From Gymnogyps californianus (taxonomy: Eukaryota; Chordata; Aves; Accipitriformes; Cathartidae), in NCBI RefSeq assembly GCF_018139145.2, contig NC_059471.1:99946914-100010913 (forward strand): a stretch of 64,000 nt of DNA. The letters run 5' to 3'. The stretch's first letter is position 1. Each line of letters starts with the position of its first letter. Of the stretch, positions 22,846 through 33,345 are shown one piece after another. The translations under genes were made by a program, and so were the position numbers. Below the pieces are notes generated by a model. It worked only from the letters and a program-made list of their open reading frames with translations. It did not search any database and was not told the origin of the DNA.

Positions 22846-25800
22846 ATGCCAGATCATTTAAAAAAATGACTGACATGAATAACATTTCTTCTCTCCTCTC
22901 CTCCTAACCAGTTTGCCATTTACAAGCCAAACAAAATTTTCACCTTGATTCTCTTGCTTGTTAAAATAGAATTGTGTATGGGATACTGGTTACAACTTTA
23001 TGGGTGAAAAGAGGATCACCCCTCCATCAAGGCAGCCATTCAATGTAGGGACAGATTTGACTGGAGGGACAGTCTGGGACAGGCTTGCCTCAGGTAGATC
23101 CTGTCCAGATTTCTTAAGGAAACAGAGCTCTCCGCCCATTCAATGGAGGGGTTGAGAGCTCAAAGATAATCAGCTTTCCATGAGGTTGTGCAGCTCAGTA
23201 GGGAGGTGAGGGAAAGAAGTTGTATGCCCACCGAGGGAAAGGCGGGAGGAGCGTTTTGTGCTGCACTGGGTGCATTTTGCATTGCATTTGGCCGCAGCTG
23301 CCTGGCGTACGGGCACCTGCACGGACCCAGACTGGCTACAGCACCCTGACTCTTGCACAGCATCCATGGGTGACAGGAGGGAGCGGAGGCATCCTTGGCA
23401 GTGGGGAGGAAGCATTAGGGGGCAAAGATGCAAAGGAAACCAAACTGCCTTAATGCCACAGGTCCTTTTTGAGAAATGCAGTAGCACTTCAGATAGACAG
23501 AAATGTTTTAACAAGGAACTTCTTCTGTAGACCAGTCACAGTACATTGTGGGAAATACCGGGCTAATTCTAGAGTGAGTAAGATCAAGTGATTCAAAATC
23601 AGATCCAGCCCAACATAAGAAAGGATAGTTTAAATGTTTATCTTTCAGTTGATACAGTCTTTTGAGAAGATAGGGATGAAGAAGTAGACACCTCATGGAG
23701 TTGAGTGCCATGAACTGGAAAAGTTTGGCATCTTCTAGAGCTGGGCCCAAAACACAGATCCTTTTAGAATAAGTGTCCCATTCTACGGGACTAATGCTGC
23801 ATACAAAACTTCATTTCTGTTTTACTGGATCCCAGCTAATTGCGAGTGGTTGTTGGGAAAGTCACAGGCCACCAAGGTAATTCAACACACATGTTTTAGC
23901 AAGTTTTTCACACATGTCTGGCAAGCCTTTCATAGTAGGAGAAGGCTTTAGGGATTCTTTCCCGGGCCTTAAATCATGCATTAAATCCTATCAATTATTG
24001 GTTCCCTCCCTGTTTCCACTTCTGCTCATTTTTTGTTATTGAACAGTACTTTTTGTGTCTTGTAACATGACCTACTTAGAGCCCTTTGAAACTCAGAATT
24101 TCCAGTTTGCAGGAAACTGTGATAATGTGTAATTTTGTTTAATTCTCAGTGGGTTGAAACCTTAGTCCCATTGAAGCGAAAGGAGTTTCACCATCCATGT
24201 CGGTGGAAGAAGGACGTTGTCTTTATTTTTCTTAAAACACTGTGTAACCTACAAAGTGCTTTAGATATGAGTAAAAAGATTGCGATGATGATGACAAATC
24301 CCAGGTCTGTAAAAACTCTGAGTTAGAATTGTCTTGGCGATTAACTATATTCAATGGGTTTTTTTGAAGTGATAAGCATTTTATGCCCACAGTTTTTATC
24401 CATTAAAGTAACTGAGAACTCCTTTGCTCTCTTTCTTGCCGGTGTATTCAGTCCCCAAGAGAAAATATTTTGGTTTATCGTTGCCAAGTCCTTTGATTTC
24501 ACTGTAGTACTTTTAAGATAATAATCTAGTTTTCTTGTATGTTTTTGGAAATATTTTTCTCTAAATGTACTGAGCTTTAGAAATGTGGTCATATGGAAAT
24601 CAGATCAGGTAGGACTTTATCAACGTGGCATTTCTTGGGTGTTGGAAATAATTGGTATTTGTCATCAAGCTTTACAGATCCAAGGTACGCTGTTTGTCTT
24701 TAGAAGAGTTCACAGGCATGTTTTGTTCTGGTAGTAAAAATTGATTTTATAAACTGCTTGAATAACACCAAAGGTAGAGAGTTGCCAACAGGCAGTTCCT
24801 GGGATCACCCAGTTTCCAAATAAAAGTCCTTTCTCCTACCCAGATGATCCTGTGTGACCACCACTGCAGATATGGGGTAAAGCTCCCAGACATGGGATCT
24901 AGCAGAAGAGAGGAATGAGGGGTTTCATTGCTAGAGAAATGAGTGAACTATTTGTAGCACATCATCATGCCATAATTTGAGACCTATCCTCTCTGCTCTT
25001 CAGAAAGCTGCAAGAAAACTGCAGTCTCTACAGGCATTTTTGGTTATTATTTCCGCTCAACATATTTGCTCTGCTCTTCAAAAAGGCGATAAATATTTTT
25101 AGTTTAATTGTGTAGCTGAGGTTCAAGGACCAGTGTTAGTTAACGTGATTTTTTTAATTTTTTTTTTTTCTCACAAGGCATATGGTATTACTGGGTCTTA
25201 GAGAGAGCCAGAAATATCAGTTACAGAAATGTGTGAATCTTATCCTTTTTGGACCACACAGCCTAGCCTTGGGAGTATTCTAGAAGATGTGCTATCACAT
25301 TTTCCAAGTGCTTAATTTCTATTTATTTTTTGAATCTTACTGCAAAATAATTTTTCAATGATGATTGTTTTCATGTTTTCAATATTTAAAAGGGCCAGCT
25401 GAATGTATTCTTCTGTCCTGAACAGAAAAAAGAAAAAAGAAGACAAAAGCAAGTTGCCAGTGCAGTGGAAGTAGTTTGCTTTTACTGTATATGTATGCAG
25501 CATGCATTTAGTGTTTGGAAACAGTGATGGAAATGGCATCTGCTGCAATCTGAATTTCTTCTTCATAATTTTGAGAAGAGAAGTGTTCATGGAGGAGTCT
25601 AATTAGTGCACTGCTCCATCAACCCCCACCCCATTGCTCTTCTAACTGTGCCCTGTCACACACAGCCGAGAGTGGCACCAGGCAATGGGTCCCTACTGCA
25701 GACAGGGCAATTATTTCAGTTTTAACATAAGATACTGTGAGATACCTGGCACAGATTGAGACAAACTAAGTAGACCAAAGTTTTGTTTGTACGTCTGTTG

Positions 25801-26821
25801 TTTCTTTTACATTTCCTCTCTTCCCCACTGCTGAAGAATTCACCTTTGGTGGAAGACAGCTGTCTAAATTGAAGGAGGCTGATCGATACTGGGGAAGAAG
25901 ATAATGGGCAATCCATTTTTTTGCTGTTGTTCAAATCTTGAACTACATCTGAGTTCACAGTTAGCATGAAGATGTATAAAAGTCCTGAGGGTTTCTATTT
26001 GTGTCTGTCTGTCTGCTGGGGTGGGGGTGGGGATATTCCTGGGTGCGTGCATGTGTCTCAAGGTGGTCAAAGGGTGGCAGATTTCAGTTATTAAGAATGA
26101 TCTGGATTAGCCCTGGTCTTTCTGGGTCACTAAGTTTCAAACACAGATATTTCACATCTGTTTCTTGTTCACAGCCACTAACAAAGAAGTACAATACCGA
26201 AAGAGTCCCAATTTTAGATGTGTGTCTGGTCCTTTAAGGAATTCAGCTAGTTACTTAGAGAGAGGAAAAAAAAGCACAGCTATACCTCCTATTCAAATTT
26301 GCAGATTAGGCAAAAGCTGGGAGGTGAAAGGTCAAATTAAACAGTTGAAAGCATTTTCTATAGACTTCCTGGTCGTGGAGGGGAAAAAAGAGCACGCAGT
26401 CCTCTAAAGCATGCTATAAAAGCCAGAAGAGTGTGAGAGACACTTTAATAGGTTCCATTCTTGATGAAAATCTTGAAACAGCCTCACTAATACGGTGTAG
26501 AAATCCAGTATGCCAGACATATTTGCTGTGTGCAATGCCCATCAATCGAGGAATGGTAGGACCTTGAAGAACAGTGTTCCGTAATAACCAGTTCAAACTA
26601 TTGTGTAGTTCAGTTAAAATTTTCTAAAACATTTGGAAGAAAGTGATGAAAAATGTTGGCCTTTGCCCTCACAGTTACTTCTTTTTGCTTGCAGAGAAGT
26701 TGCTTTTTTGAAGTGTTTTGGTTTGGGGTTTTTTTTGTGTGTGTGTCCTGTGATATCGTTGTCACTTAACCAGCTTTAAATTAGCATCAAACATAAACCA
26801 AATAGCTTTCCTATTGGTGGC

Positions 26822-26839
26822 AACTTTCAGCTGAAGGTT
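26822..26839. other. Near-perfect palindrome centred on an E-box
   Basis: AACTTTCAGCTGAAGGTT is self-complementary except for one base pair, centred on CAGCTG. A TTTAATTATTAATCC homeodomain-like group follows about 10 bp downstream. It might mark a small regulatory site; the evidence is only the motifs. Confidence 0.35.
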
Positions 26840-26948
26840 TCAGCGCCCTTTAATTATTAATCCATACAGCACTCCTTTGGCATTTGGTGGTACAACTGTT
26901 AACATTTTGGAGATGGGAATATTAAGGAAGAATGAAGGGAAAGATTAG

Positions 26949-27098
26949 GTGAGATTCATCTCACGTAAGCAGAGTTATCCAAAAGCTGAGTGTCTCAGAT
27001 AATCATACAGGTTCCCTTTGTAGGTAATGTAGAGAGAGAAGTACTTTAAAGGTGTGATTCATCTCACATTTAAGTAGCTGTGGTAGGTGAGAATGAAT
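26949..27098. repeat. Dispersed GATTCATCTCAC repeat, copies 3 and 4, with inverted ends
   Basis: GATTCATCTCAC occurs exactly at 26953-26964 and again at 27056-27067. The first overlaps an inverted partner, GTGAGAT-TC-ATCTCAC (26949-26964). The second is followed by a one-base-altered inverted partner, GTGAGAATGAAT (27087-27098). Inverted copies of one 11-12-mer at both places suggest the ends of a small palindromic or terminal-inverted-repeat element, perhaps two nested or adjacent copies. The region between carries AATGTAGAGAGAGAAGTACT, which I associate with the same dispersed repeat. No coding potential. Confidence 0.5.
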
Positions 27099-28036
27099 GA
27101 CATGATGAAGATAGTTGTATCGGGGACTGCAGAAGAAGTCTTGGAGGGCTAGCTTAGTCTTGACACCTACATTTAAAATTGTTGAAGCCTGATGAAGTGA
27201 ATCCCACTTCAGCAAATAGTGATTCAATTCCCTGTCTGCAAATGAGTGTGTCAGCACTTCCCTGTTATGAAGTACATGCGTTGACTATTGCAAATAACTC
27301 CAGTGTCAATACAATAGTGACTGTGTCAATGTATGTAAACAGAGGTCCCATGTCATTTCCCATTTCTGTGGTTTTTTTTTTTTTATGTAGAGAGTATAGC
27401 TGGTCTCCAAAGATGATCAGAACAGAAAAGGTGGGCAAACAGGTGTGCAGTCACCAAAAATATTTTGGCTGATAGAAGCTTAAATAGTTTGAGTCACAGT
27501 TAGGGACTCAGAGTTAGTAAATGAAGTACTTTGACTTTCGCTCTGAAAACTTTCAACATTTCATTTCTGTAAAACTTTGTCCATTGGAAAACAATCCATT
27601 CTTGATTGCTATTGTTCCATGAAGTAACGTTAAAAAAAAATTGTGTTGCCCCCAAATCAGGCTCTCTCCCAACTTTTCAGCTCTGCCAGCGAGTGAAGTG
27701 AATTCATTGCTATGAGAGGAAGGAAGGTGGGGATGGGGGAAAGACGTGAAGGGACTAATTGGCCGAACGGGTTGGAGCAGCTGAAGATAGTGCGTGGGGT
27801 GATGGAAAGGAAGCAGACGGGAGAGGGAGAAGACGTTAAGTTGTAAGCCAGCCCTGAGGGCAAAACCGATGGTGGGTGCCACCGCAGCAGGAAGAAATCT
27901 CTTTTATCTGCTTCTGTTAAAGTACTCTTTTTATTAAAAGAAGTAATTTCTGACTTTGGAAAGAGCTGTTCATCGCGTCGTGTTGGAGGAAACAATGCAG
28001 CCAGGCGAGCCAGCGGCTCTCCTTTAGAGGGGCACA

Positions 28037-28055
28037 GAGCACCCTCTAGTGACCG
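28037..28055 (-). promoter_or_regulatory. Candidate CTCF binding site
   Basis: The plus strand reads GAGCACCCTCTAGTGACCG. This fits the reverse complement of the CTCF core (AGCGCCCCCTGGTGGCC-like, with the common variant CCCTCTAGTGG) at most strong positions. CTCF sites of this form anchor chromatin loops in vertebrates (established). The site sits inside a CpG-containing pocket in otherwise AT-rich DNA. Orientation is given for the CCACNAGGGGG-like strand. Occupancy is unknown. Confidence 0.5.
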
Positions 28056-29904
28056 CCGGTGCCGAGCTGCCCGTGGCTCCCAGGGGTGCTCCCGGCGCTC
28101 AGCACCAACTGGGGGAACGTCGAAGGGATGAGGACGTGTTCCTCCTCCCTCCACTGCGGGGCAAGACCTGGTAGTAAGGGAAATGAGAAGCACGAAACCT
28201 TGGAAACAGTGCTGGAGGAAAGGGTGCTTTTCGTGGGATGCGTGCTGCGTTGCCTCAGTGGCCAGGTAGTGATAATTAGTATTAATTACGCGGCTTTACA
28301 TGGGCTGCTTGCTTTGACATAGTAATTGGGGTTTGGCGAAAGCAAATGCCCCACTTCACTCAGAGTAGCGCCTTCCTCCCAGAGCTGACCTCCACATTTC
28401 CAGCCATGGGTCAATGGGCATGAGCCCACCGCAGAACTGGACCCCATTTTTCTCAGGACGAAGTTTGTCCTGTCCCCTCAGACCTGGTGCTACATCAGAC
28501 CCACTCAGGCATGGAAGGAAGAGGTCCCTTCAGCAGCCCCGAAGGCCCAGCAGTCGTGGGGACGGGGGACAATAGTCCCTCATCCCAGAGAGCAGTGCCT
28601 GAGCTGCTGGCCCCGCAGCCCCTCGGGGCAGGTTGTGAAACTCCGTTCTCCTGAGCACCCCTGTTTGTTCCTCTGCTAAAAGCCTATTTGTGAGAGCTTT
28701 CTTTGTGGTGAGGGGAGAGTTTCCCCCTCTGTGAGCAAATTTACTGACATTTTCTTCAGAGCCAACTGAAAGCTGTGAATTAAAGGGAGGAAGTCCTGCT
28801 GAAGGGCTTGCTGACAACTTGGTAAGAGTGTATTTGGCCCTCACACGCTGAGCTGAGTATGGCCAAACTGATGTTTGGAGCTACATTTAAGCAAAATGCT
28901 ACATCTTTGTGAGAGGATTAAGACCCTTACAGATGTATCTTCATGTACCATGAAGTAGCATTAATTTGCCTGAATTTCTTAAAATCTGTTTCCAAAAACT
29001 GCAACGCAAAGTCTTTTATTGTACTCAAGCTTTTTGATTTGTAGCCTGGTTCTACCTAGAGGAGAACCTCCTTTTTACCTGTAATGTTGGTAAGAGGAAC
29101 AGAGCTCACTTTTTCTTTTCTCTATTCTCTTCTTTTCTTTTAATACCCACATCTGCAGACACTGTATGTACACATACTAAGCATAACACACAAGGTTAAC
29201 GTGTCTCCAGCTTGCCCAATTATTTACCCAGAGTTATTTATAATGTAAAGAAATCTGTACAGTTAAAGAGATGAAGGCCACATTATTAGCAGTACTAAGA
29301 ACATTTTGAAAGTAAAAAGGAAAGAAGCTATCTGGGCAGACTGCTGAACAAGCGTTGTGAAAGTAAAAGACATGAGGATAGCAGAACGCGCCTCTAGTCT
29401 CTTGGTCAGCCTGGGCTGAGAGCGGCGTTCTTGGTTTACCTCCCAGACAGCAAGACGGATTGTAGATCTGTTTACATAGGGAATAGTGCAATATATTTCC
29501 TACGTCCTAACACTCTAGCAGATATGATAGGAAAAAATCTGAGGACAGGATTGTTTTTTAGAGTTAGTAGTGGTGTTTCAAATAGCATGAGAAATGGTCT
29601 CTTAAGTGTTTAGGTGAGTACGTTCATATTGAACATATTTCTAGTACATCCTAGAAAGGATGCAGCAAGCAAAACAACTTTTTTCTTTGAAATTTCATCT
29701 TCTTTGTTTAGGACCTAGTCTAATCACTTCTATTGCATGGTCAGACCAAATCTTTACGTCTGTACAGGGCCCTGTTGGTTTAAGCAGGCTTAGATCAGCG
29801 TAGATCAGATTCTTCGTCTCCACTTTAGAAAGCTCTTCTCTAAAGAGGGAGCTCTTTAGTCCTAAAGGTAGAAGGCACTTAAAGCAGTGTTTAAGCCTGT
29901 CTGT

Positions 29905-29998
29905 ATTCAGGAAAGAACTTAAGCACAGCTGTAATTCTGAGGCATGTGCAAAACCCCTGTTTTGCTCAAGAAACTTAAGCACATGGGTAATGTTAACA
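29905..29998. repeat. Relic of palindromic MITE-like family
   Basis: ATTCAGGAAAGAACTTAAGC begins at 29905, sharing its start with the 19309 element (ATTCAGGAA). AAACTTAAGCACATGGGTAA lies at 29971-29990. Both are the AAGCACATG-type units of that family; the middle is rearranged or decayed. Confidence 0.55.
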
Positions 29999-31199
29999 CA
30001 TGCGGTAGTGTTTTGTTGCTCTGTGGTTTCTAGATGCAGGCTTGAATGTAGAAGAAAATTCCAACAGAAAGGAGCCTAGACAAATTAGAATGACTAGCTT
30101 GAGAGAGAAATTAAGGAGGAAGGGAGTGTTAGGTGACTTGTGTGGATTTTTAATACTTTTTTGTGTTTTCATTCTGTTTGTTGACCAAGCCGCATTTTTT
30201 CAAACTCAAACAGCGTTATTTCAGACAATAGCACGTAGTTGCCTAACATAACAAGAACGTGTTTTCTTTCTATTTAACCTTAACAAAATGCAGAAAAGAG
30301 AAAAATAGTAGAAGTGTTTGTACTATTTTTCTTTTGCAACTGGATGATGGTGATTTGATAACCCAATATTTTCCTTTCCTTACAATACCAAGGCTCTGTC
30401 TTGCAATTGGATCGACGTAAGTGTAAGCACTCAGAAATCTGCCTGTGGGTATTAGTTTGAAAGTCAAATAAACTGCATTGAATTCTTTGGCACAGAATGT
30501 GTGCCAGTTTAAAATGGCAAAAGCCTTACCAGGCTGTGGGCTCTGTAAAACTTATATAATAATAATAGAGCTCAGCAGAGTCTGATACTGCCTGCCTTAT
30601 GCTTCCAAAAGCCCTATATAAATCAAGAGGAGGTTTGTCTATATGGAGGTAGGCTGGAGAAGAATCATTACTAAAACCTGCTTGTGAATGAATTTGTTAG
30701 ATCCCATCCACTGGAGAGCTGGAACTGATACTTCAAGCCTCTCAGTATATTTGAGAAAAAATGAAATATCATGGGCTTAACTGGAGTGGAAGTCACCCAA
30801 CTGAAACATTATACAACGCTTTGAAATTTCAAGTAAAAGGTTCTAATCTTTTGGCTGTCTTGCTCATTGTTTGGAGATGAAAAGGGAGGAAATCAACGTC
30901 CCCATGAAATACAATTACTGTAAATTGCTTTCTTTTCATACTGCTCGTAATGAAAATAGGAAAATTACCAGAAGTTACCTACTCTGCAGAAGCACAGTAA
31001 TTCGGTGGAGGTAGACTGCAAGAAGACATTCAGCAGTGCAACACCAGATTTCTATATGAACCAACTAATGGAGAATATAAACTATTGCACGACGGTGCTG
31101 ACTCTGGATTGCTCTAAAGTAATGAGAAGTCATCTTTACAGTGGAAGAAACCAGAGCTCCTTAAAGTGAACTATGAAATCAAGCTAAACTTGTACAGGG

Positions 31200-31740
31200 A
31201 GTTGATCCTGTGGCACCTCAGGATCCGGAATGGGGAGGAAAAGCAGGGTGTCTGCTCTCCCCTCCCCAGTCTCTCTGTCGGGATCTGGAGTCAGCTGGAG
31301 GCTTGCTCAGCCCCTTGGGCTGGCTGACGGGGCCCCAAGGCTCGTGAGGCAGCTGCAGATGAGTTGGGACACAGGCTCAGCTGGGTGACACACCGCCAAG
31401 CTTGAAAAGGGGCTTCCTGGGGGCAGCTCTGCCAGATCCCAGTTGCACTGGTCCCGTGTCACTCCGTTGTGTCCAGGGATTTCCAGCTCTGTGGTCCCCA
31501 TGGGGCACCTGGAAATGAGGATTTCCCAGTACATAGTGGGTGGCAGAGCCATTCCCGTGAGCAGGGGCGGGTGGACGAGCGTTTCCTCTGCCCTGCCTTG
31601 GGTGAGATGGAGCAGCGCCTGCAGGACAAGTGCCCGAGGGACAAGCAGGCAGCGCTTCATGTCCTCCGGGTGCGTCTCTGGAAAAGTGCGTGGCCGCGTT
31701 TCACCTTCTTCGGGTCAGGATAGGAGGGGAAGAGTGAACT
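31200..31740. other. GC-rich pocket with small stem-loop at its edge
   Basis: About 540 bp of GC-rich sequence with scattered CpG lies in AT-rich surroundings. Frames are open on both strands (117 codons minus at 31307-31660; 151 codons plus at 31443-31898), so none is favoured. At the left edge GATCCTG (31204-31210) pairs with CAGGATC (31219-31225) around an 8-nt loop. It may be an unrecognised old repeat, a small CpG island remnant or a chance pocket. Confidence 0.35.
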
Positions 31741-32366
31741 GGGACTTACCGCTGTCATTGTGTACTATTGGGAAAAAATGCATGCCAAATGCCAGCAGTC
31801 ATCACCAGTTACAGAACAACGCTCCTATTTCCTTTTCTTTTCCTAAGGAGCAGGAGAGGAAGGCGTTGGGAAAGGGTGAGGTCATCTGCTTCCACTAAAT
31901 AATGCTACAACAAGCCATCGCTATTTCTTGTTCTTTTTATCATACCAAAGTCCCTGGTCAGAGGGCAGGACCTTCTTACAGCAGGAATTATCTACCCAGT
32001 GCTGCAGTGCTTTCAAGCAACGTGTCCATGATTTGATGTCGTTATAGGAAGCATTGAGAAATCGTAAACCGATTATAGTAGGACCAGCTTTTAAAAATTA
32101 CAAGGTTATTAAAAAATTAATACATTCTGACTTCTTTTCATTTTTCCTTCCATTTTTGAGGGTCCTATTTTCAAGCTTTTCTCTTCTAGCTGAAAGCTCA
32201 GAATCTCTTGACACCAGGAACTGTGTCTTTTACAAAAACGTAAAATGTTGTGAGACTCGTAAGAGCAAGAGGGTTGTGCCAGCACTGGATCCTGAGTGGT
32301 TTTTTACATGTGGACTTTTACACTGGCTGGTACTGTGGAAACACTTTGCCTTTCTTATTCCCATCC

Positions 32367-32384
32367 TTTTTTTTTTTTTTTTTA
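32367..32384. repeat. Poly-T run
   Basis: Eighteen consecutive T. No retroposon body is recognised next to it. Confidence 0.8.
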
Positions 32385-32857
32385 GTTCAGCACTCCTAAG
32401 CAAGGGTCTGGGACAGGGACGGTATTTTGTTTGCACAGCTGGTAGTTCTGGGGTGCCCTGTGACTGCCAAGTGCTACAAAAGGACAAATAAAAATATAAC
32501 ACTGAATAAAAAATGACTATCACACTCCAACCGGGAAGGGAATCGCCAGTGAAACCATCTCATTTTCATGCATGGATAGAGCTATGAAATAAAGGAAGAG
32601 TGTGGAAAATTTAAGACTGTTTATGTCATTCAGGCATTTGCTTTTGAAACGTATGTCTTTTTGTGACTTCCTTTCCTCAGTAAGAAAGAGGCATCAAAAA
32701 GAAATTATTGTCTCCAATCTACTTGCTTCTTCTCTAAGAAAAAAAAAAATGTGCTAGATCAGATAGGCTAGAAAGTGTCAATAGCTCAAGAATCCAGGAA
32801 TGAGGTTAATGGACAAATATAGATGTGGTGTAAGCGGGGCTAGACTTCATTAACATA

Positions 32858-32905
32858 TTTGGAGTTCCACCCGCTTATACCAAGTGTGGCTTTGGCCCTG
32901 AATCA
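32858..32905. repeat. Relic of a second palindromic sauropsid repeat
   Basis: TTTGGAGTTCCACCCGCTTA and ACCAAGTGTGGCTTTGGCCC resemble the family with GGAGTTAC...CCAGTGTA and a GGCCC end that is common in sauropsid genomes. Family assignment is from memory and the copy is short. Confidence 0.4.
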
Positions 32906-33056
32906 GCAATTCCCCAGTGAATAGACTGCATGAAACTAGTGCCGAATTTGGCCCATTTCATCTGACATCTGCATCCTGCCTCAAAGTGGCCCGTCACACT
33001 TACTGCACATCAGATCACACCTGCCCAGGCAGTCACAGGCAATTGGCTTTTTTGTT

Positions 33057-33094
33057 AAAAAAAAAAAAAAAAATTAAAAAAATTAAAAAAATTT
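33057..33094 (+). repeat. A-rich tract
   Basis: A long A run followed by two AAAAAATT units and a final AAAAAAATTT. It could be an old poly(A) tail, but no retroposon sequence is recognised upstream. Confidence 0.75.
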
Positions 33095-33159
33095 AGTTGC
33101 ATATCATCAAGAAAAACAACATTGTTTTAGGACTCTTATCTCTTCACTCCCAAATATCC

Positions 33160-33345
33160 TGTTTCTTCGAGCTGCAGTGGCCAGGACCAATAGAAACCTC
33201 TTCCTGCCATTGGCTGACTTCATTTCCCAGAGTTAGCACAATCTCATCCGCTCTAAACAACCTCATCAAAACTTCTTTCTGGTCAGAGCGAAGCAATAAT
33301 TATTATTAGCAATTATTAGCGATCAATAATCTTGATCACATTATG
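33160..33345. promoter_or_regulatory. Candidate regulatory segment: CCAAT pair and TAAT array
   Basis: Divergent CCAAT boxes, CCAAT at 33187-33191 and ATTGG at 33209-33213, lie 17 bp apart. About 90 bp on is a homeodomain-type array: ATTATTAGC at 33302-33310 is repeated exactly at 33312-33320, a 10-bp period of about one helical turn, then GATCAATAATCTTGATC. Such spacing suits side-by-side binding. Regulatory function is inference. No TATA box or exon is seen. Confidence 0.3.

Larger units (their letters stand above)
19431..26948. other. Non-coding AT-rich stretch, no gene supported
   Basis: Only short open frames occur (114 codons at most, 23170-23514 minus strand, in a GC pocket at about 23220-23440 where other frames are open too). 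Around 23018-23150 there are inverted ACCCCTCCA/TGGAGGGGT blocks and two ATTCAATG repeats of unknown meaning. Two MITE-like relics, a polypyrimidine tract and an E-box palindrome are listed separately. The rest looks unique. Confidence 0.5.
27099..32857. other. Non-coding stretch with GC pockets, no gene supported
   Basis: No gene is supported. The 178-codon minus-strand frame at 27657-28193 overlaps another frame, crosses a purine-rich/GC-rich pocket and has no recognisable domain. GC pockets lie at about 28000-28130, 28380-28660 and 31200-31740. A CTCF-like site, one repeat relic and the 31.2-kb pocket are listed separately. A short ATA-rich run lies near 30550-30565. Confidence 0.5.

Noticed and set aside
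27657..28193. 178-codon minus-strand open frame
   Set aside because: Overlaps another frame (27553-27882) and crosses a purine/GC-rich pocket; no recognisable family features.
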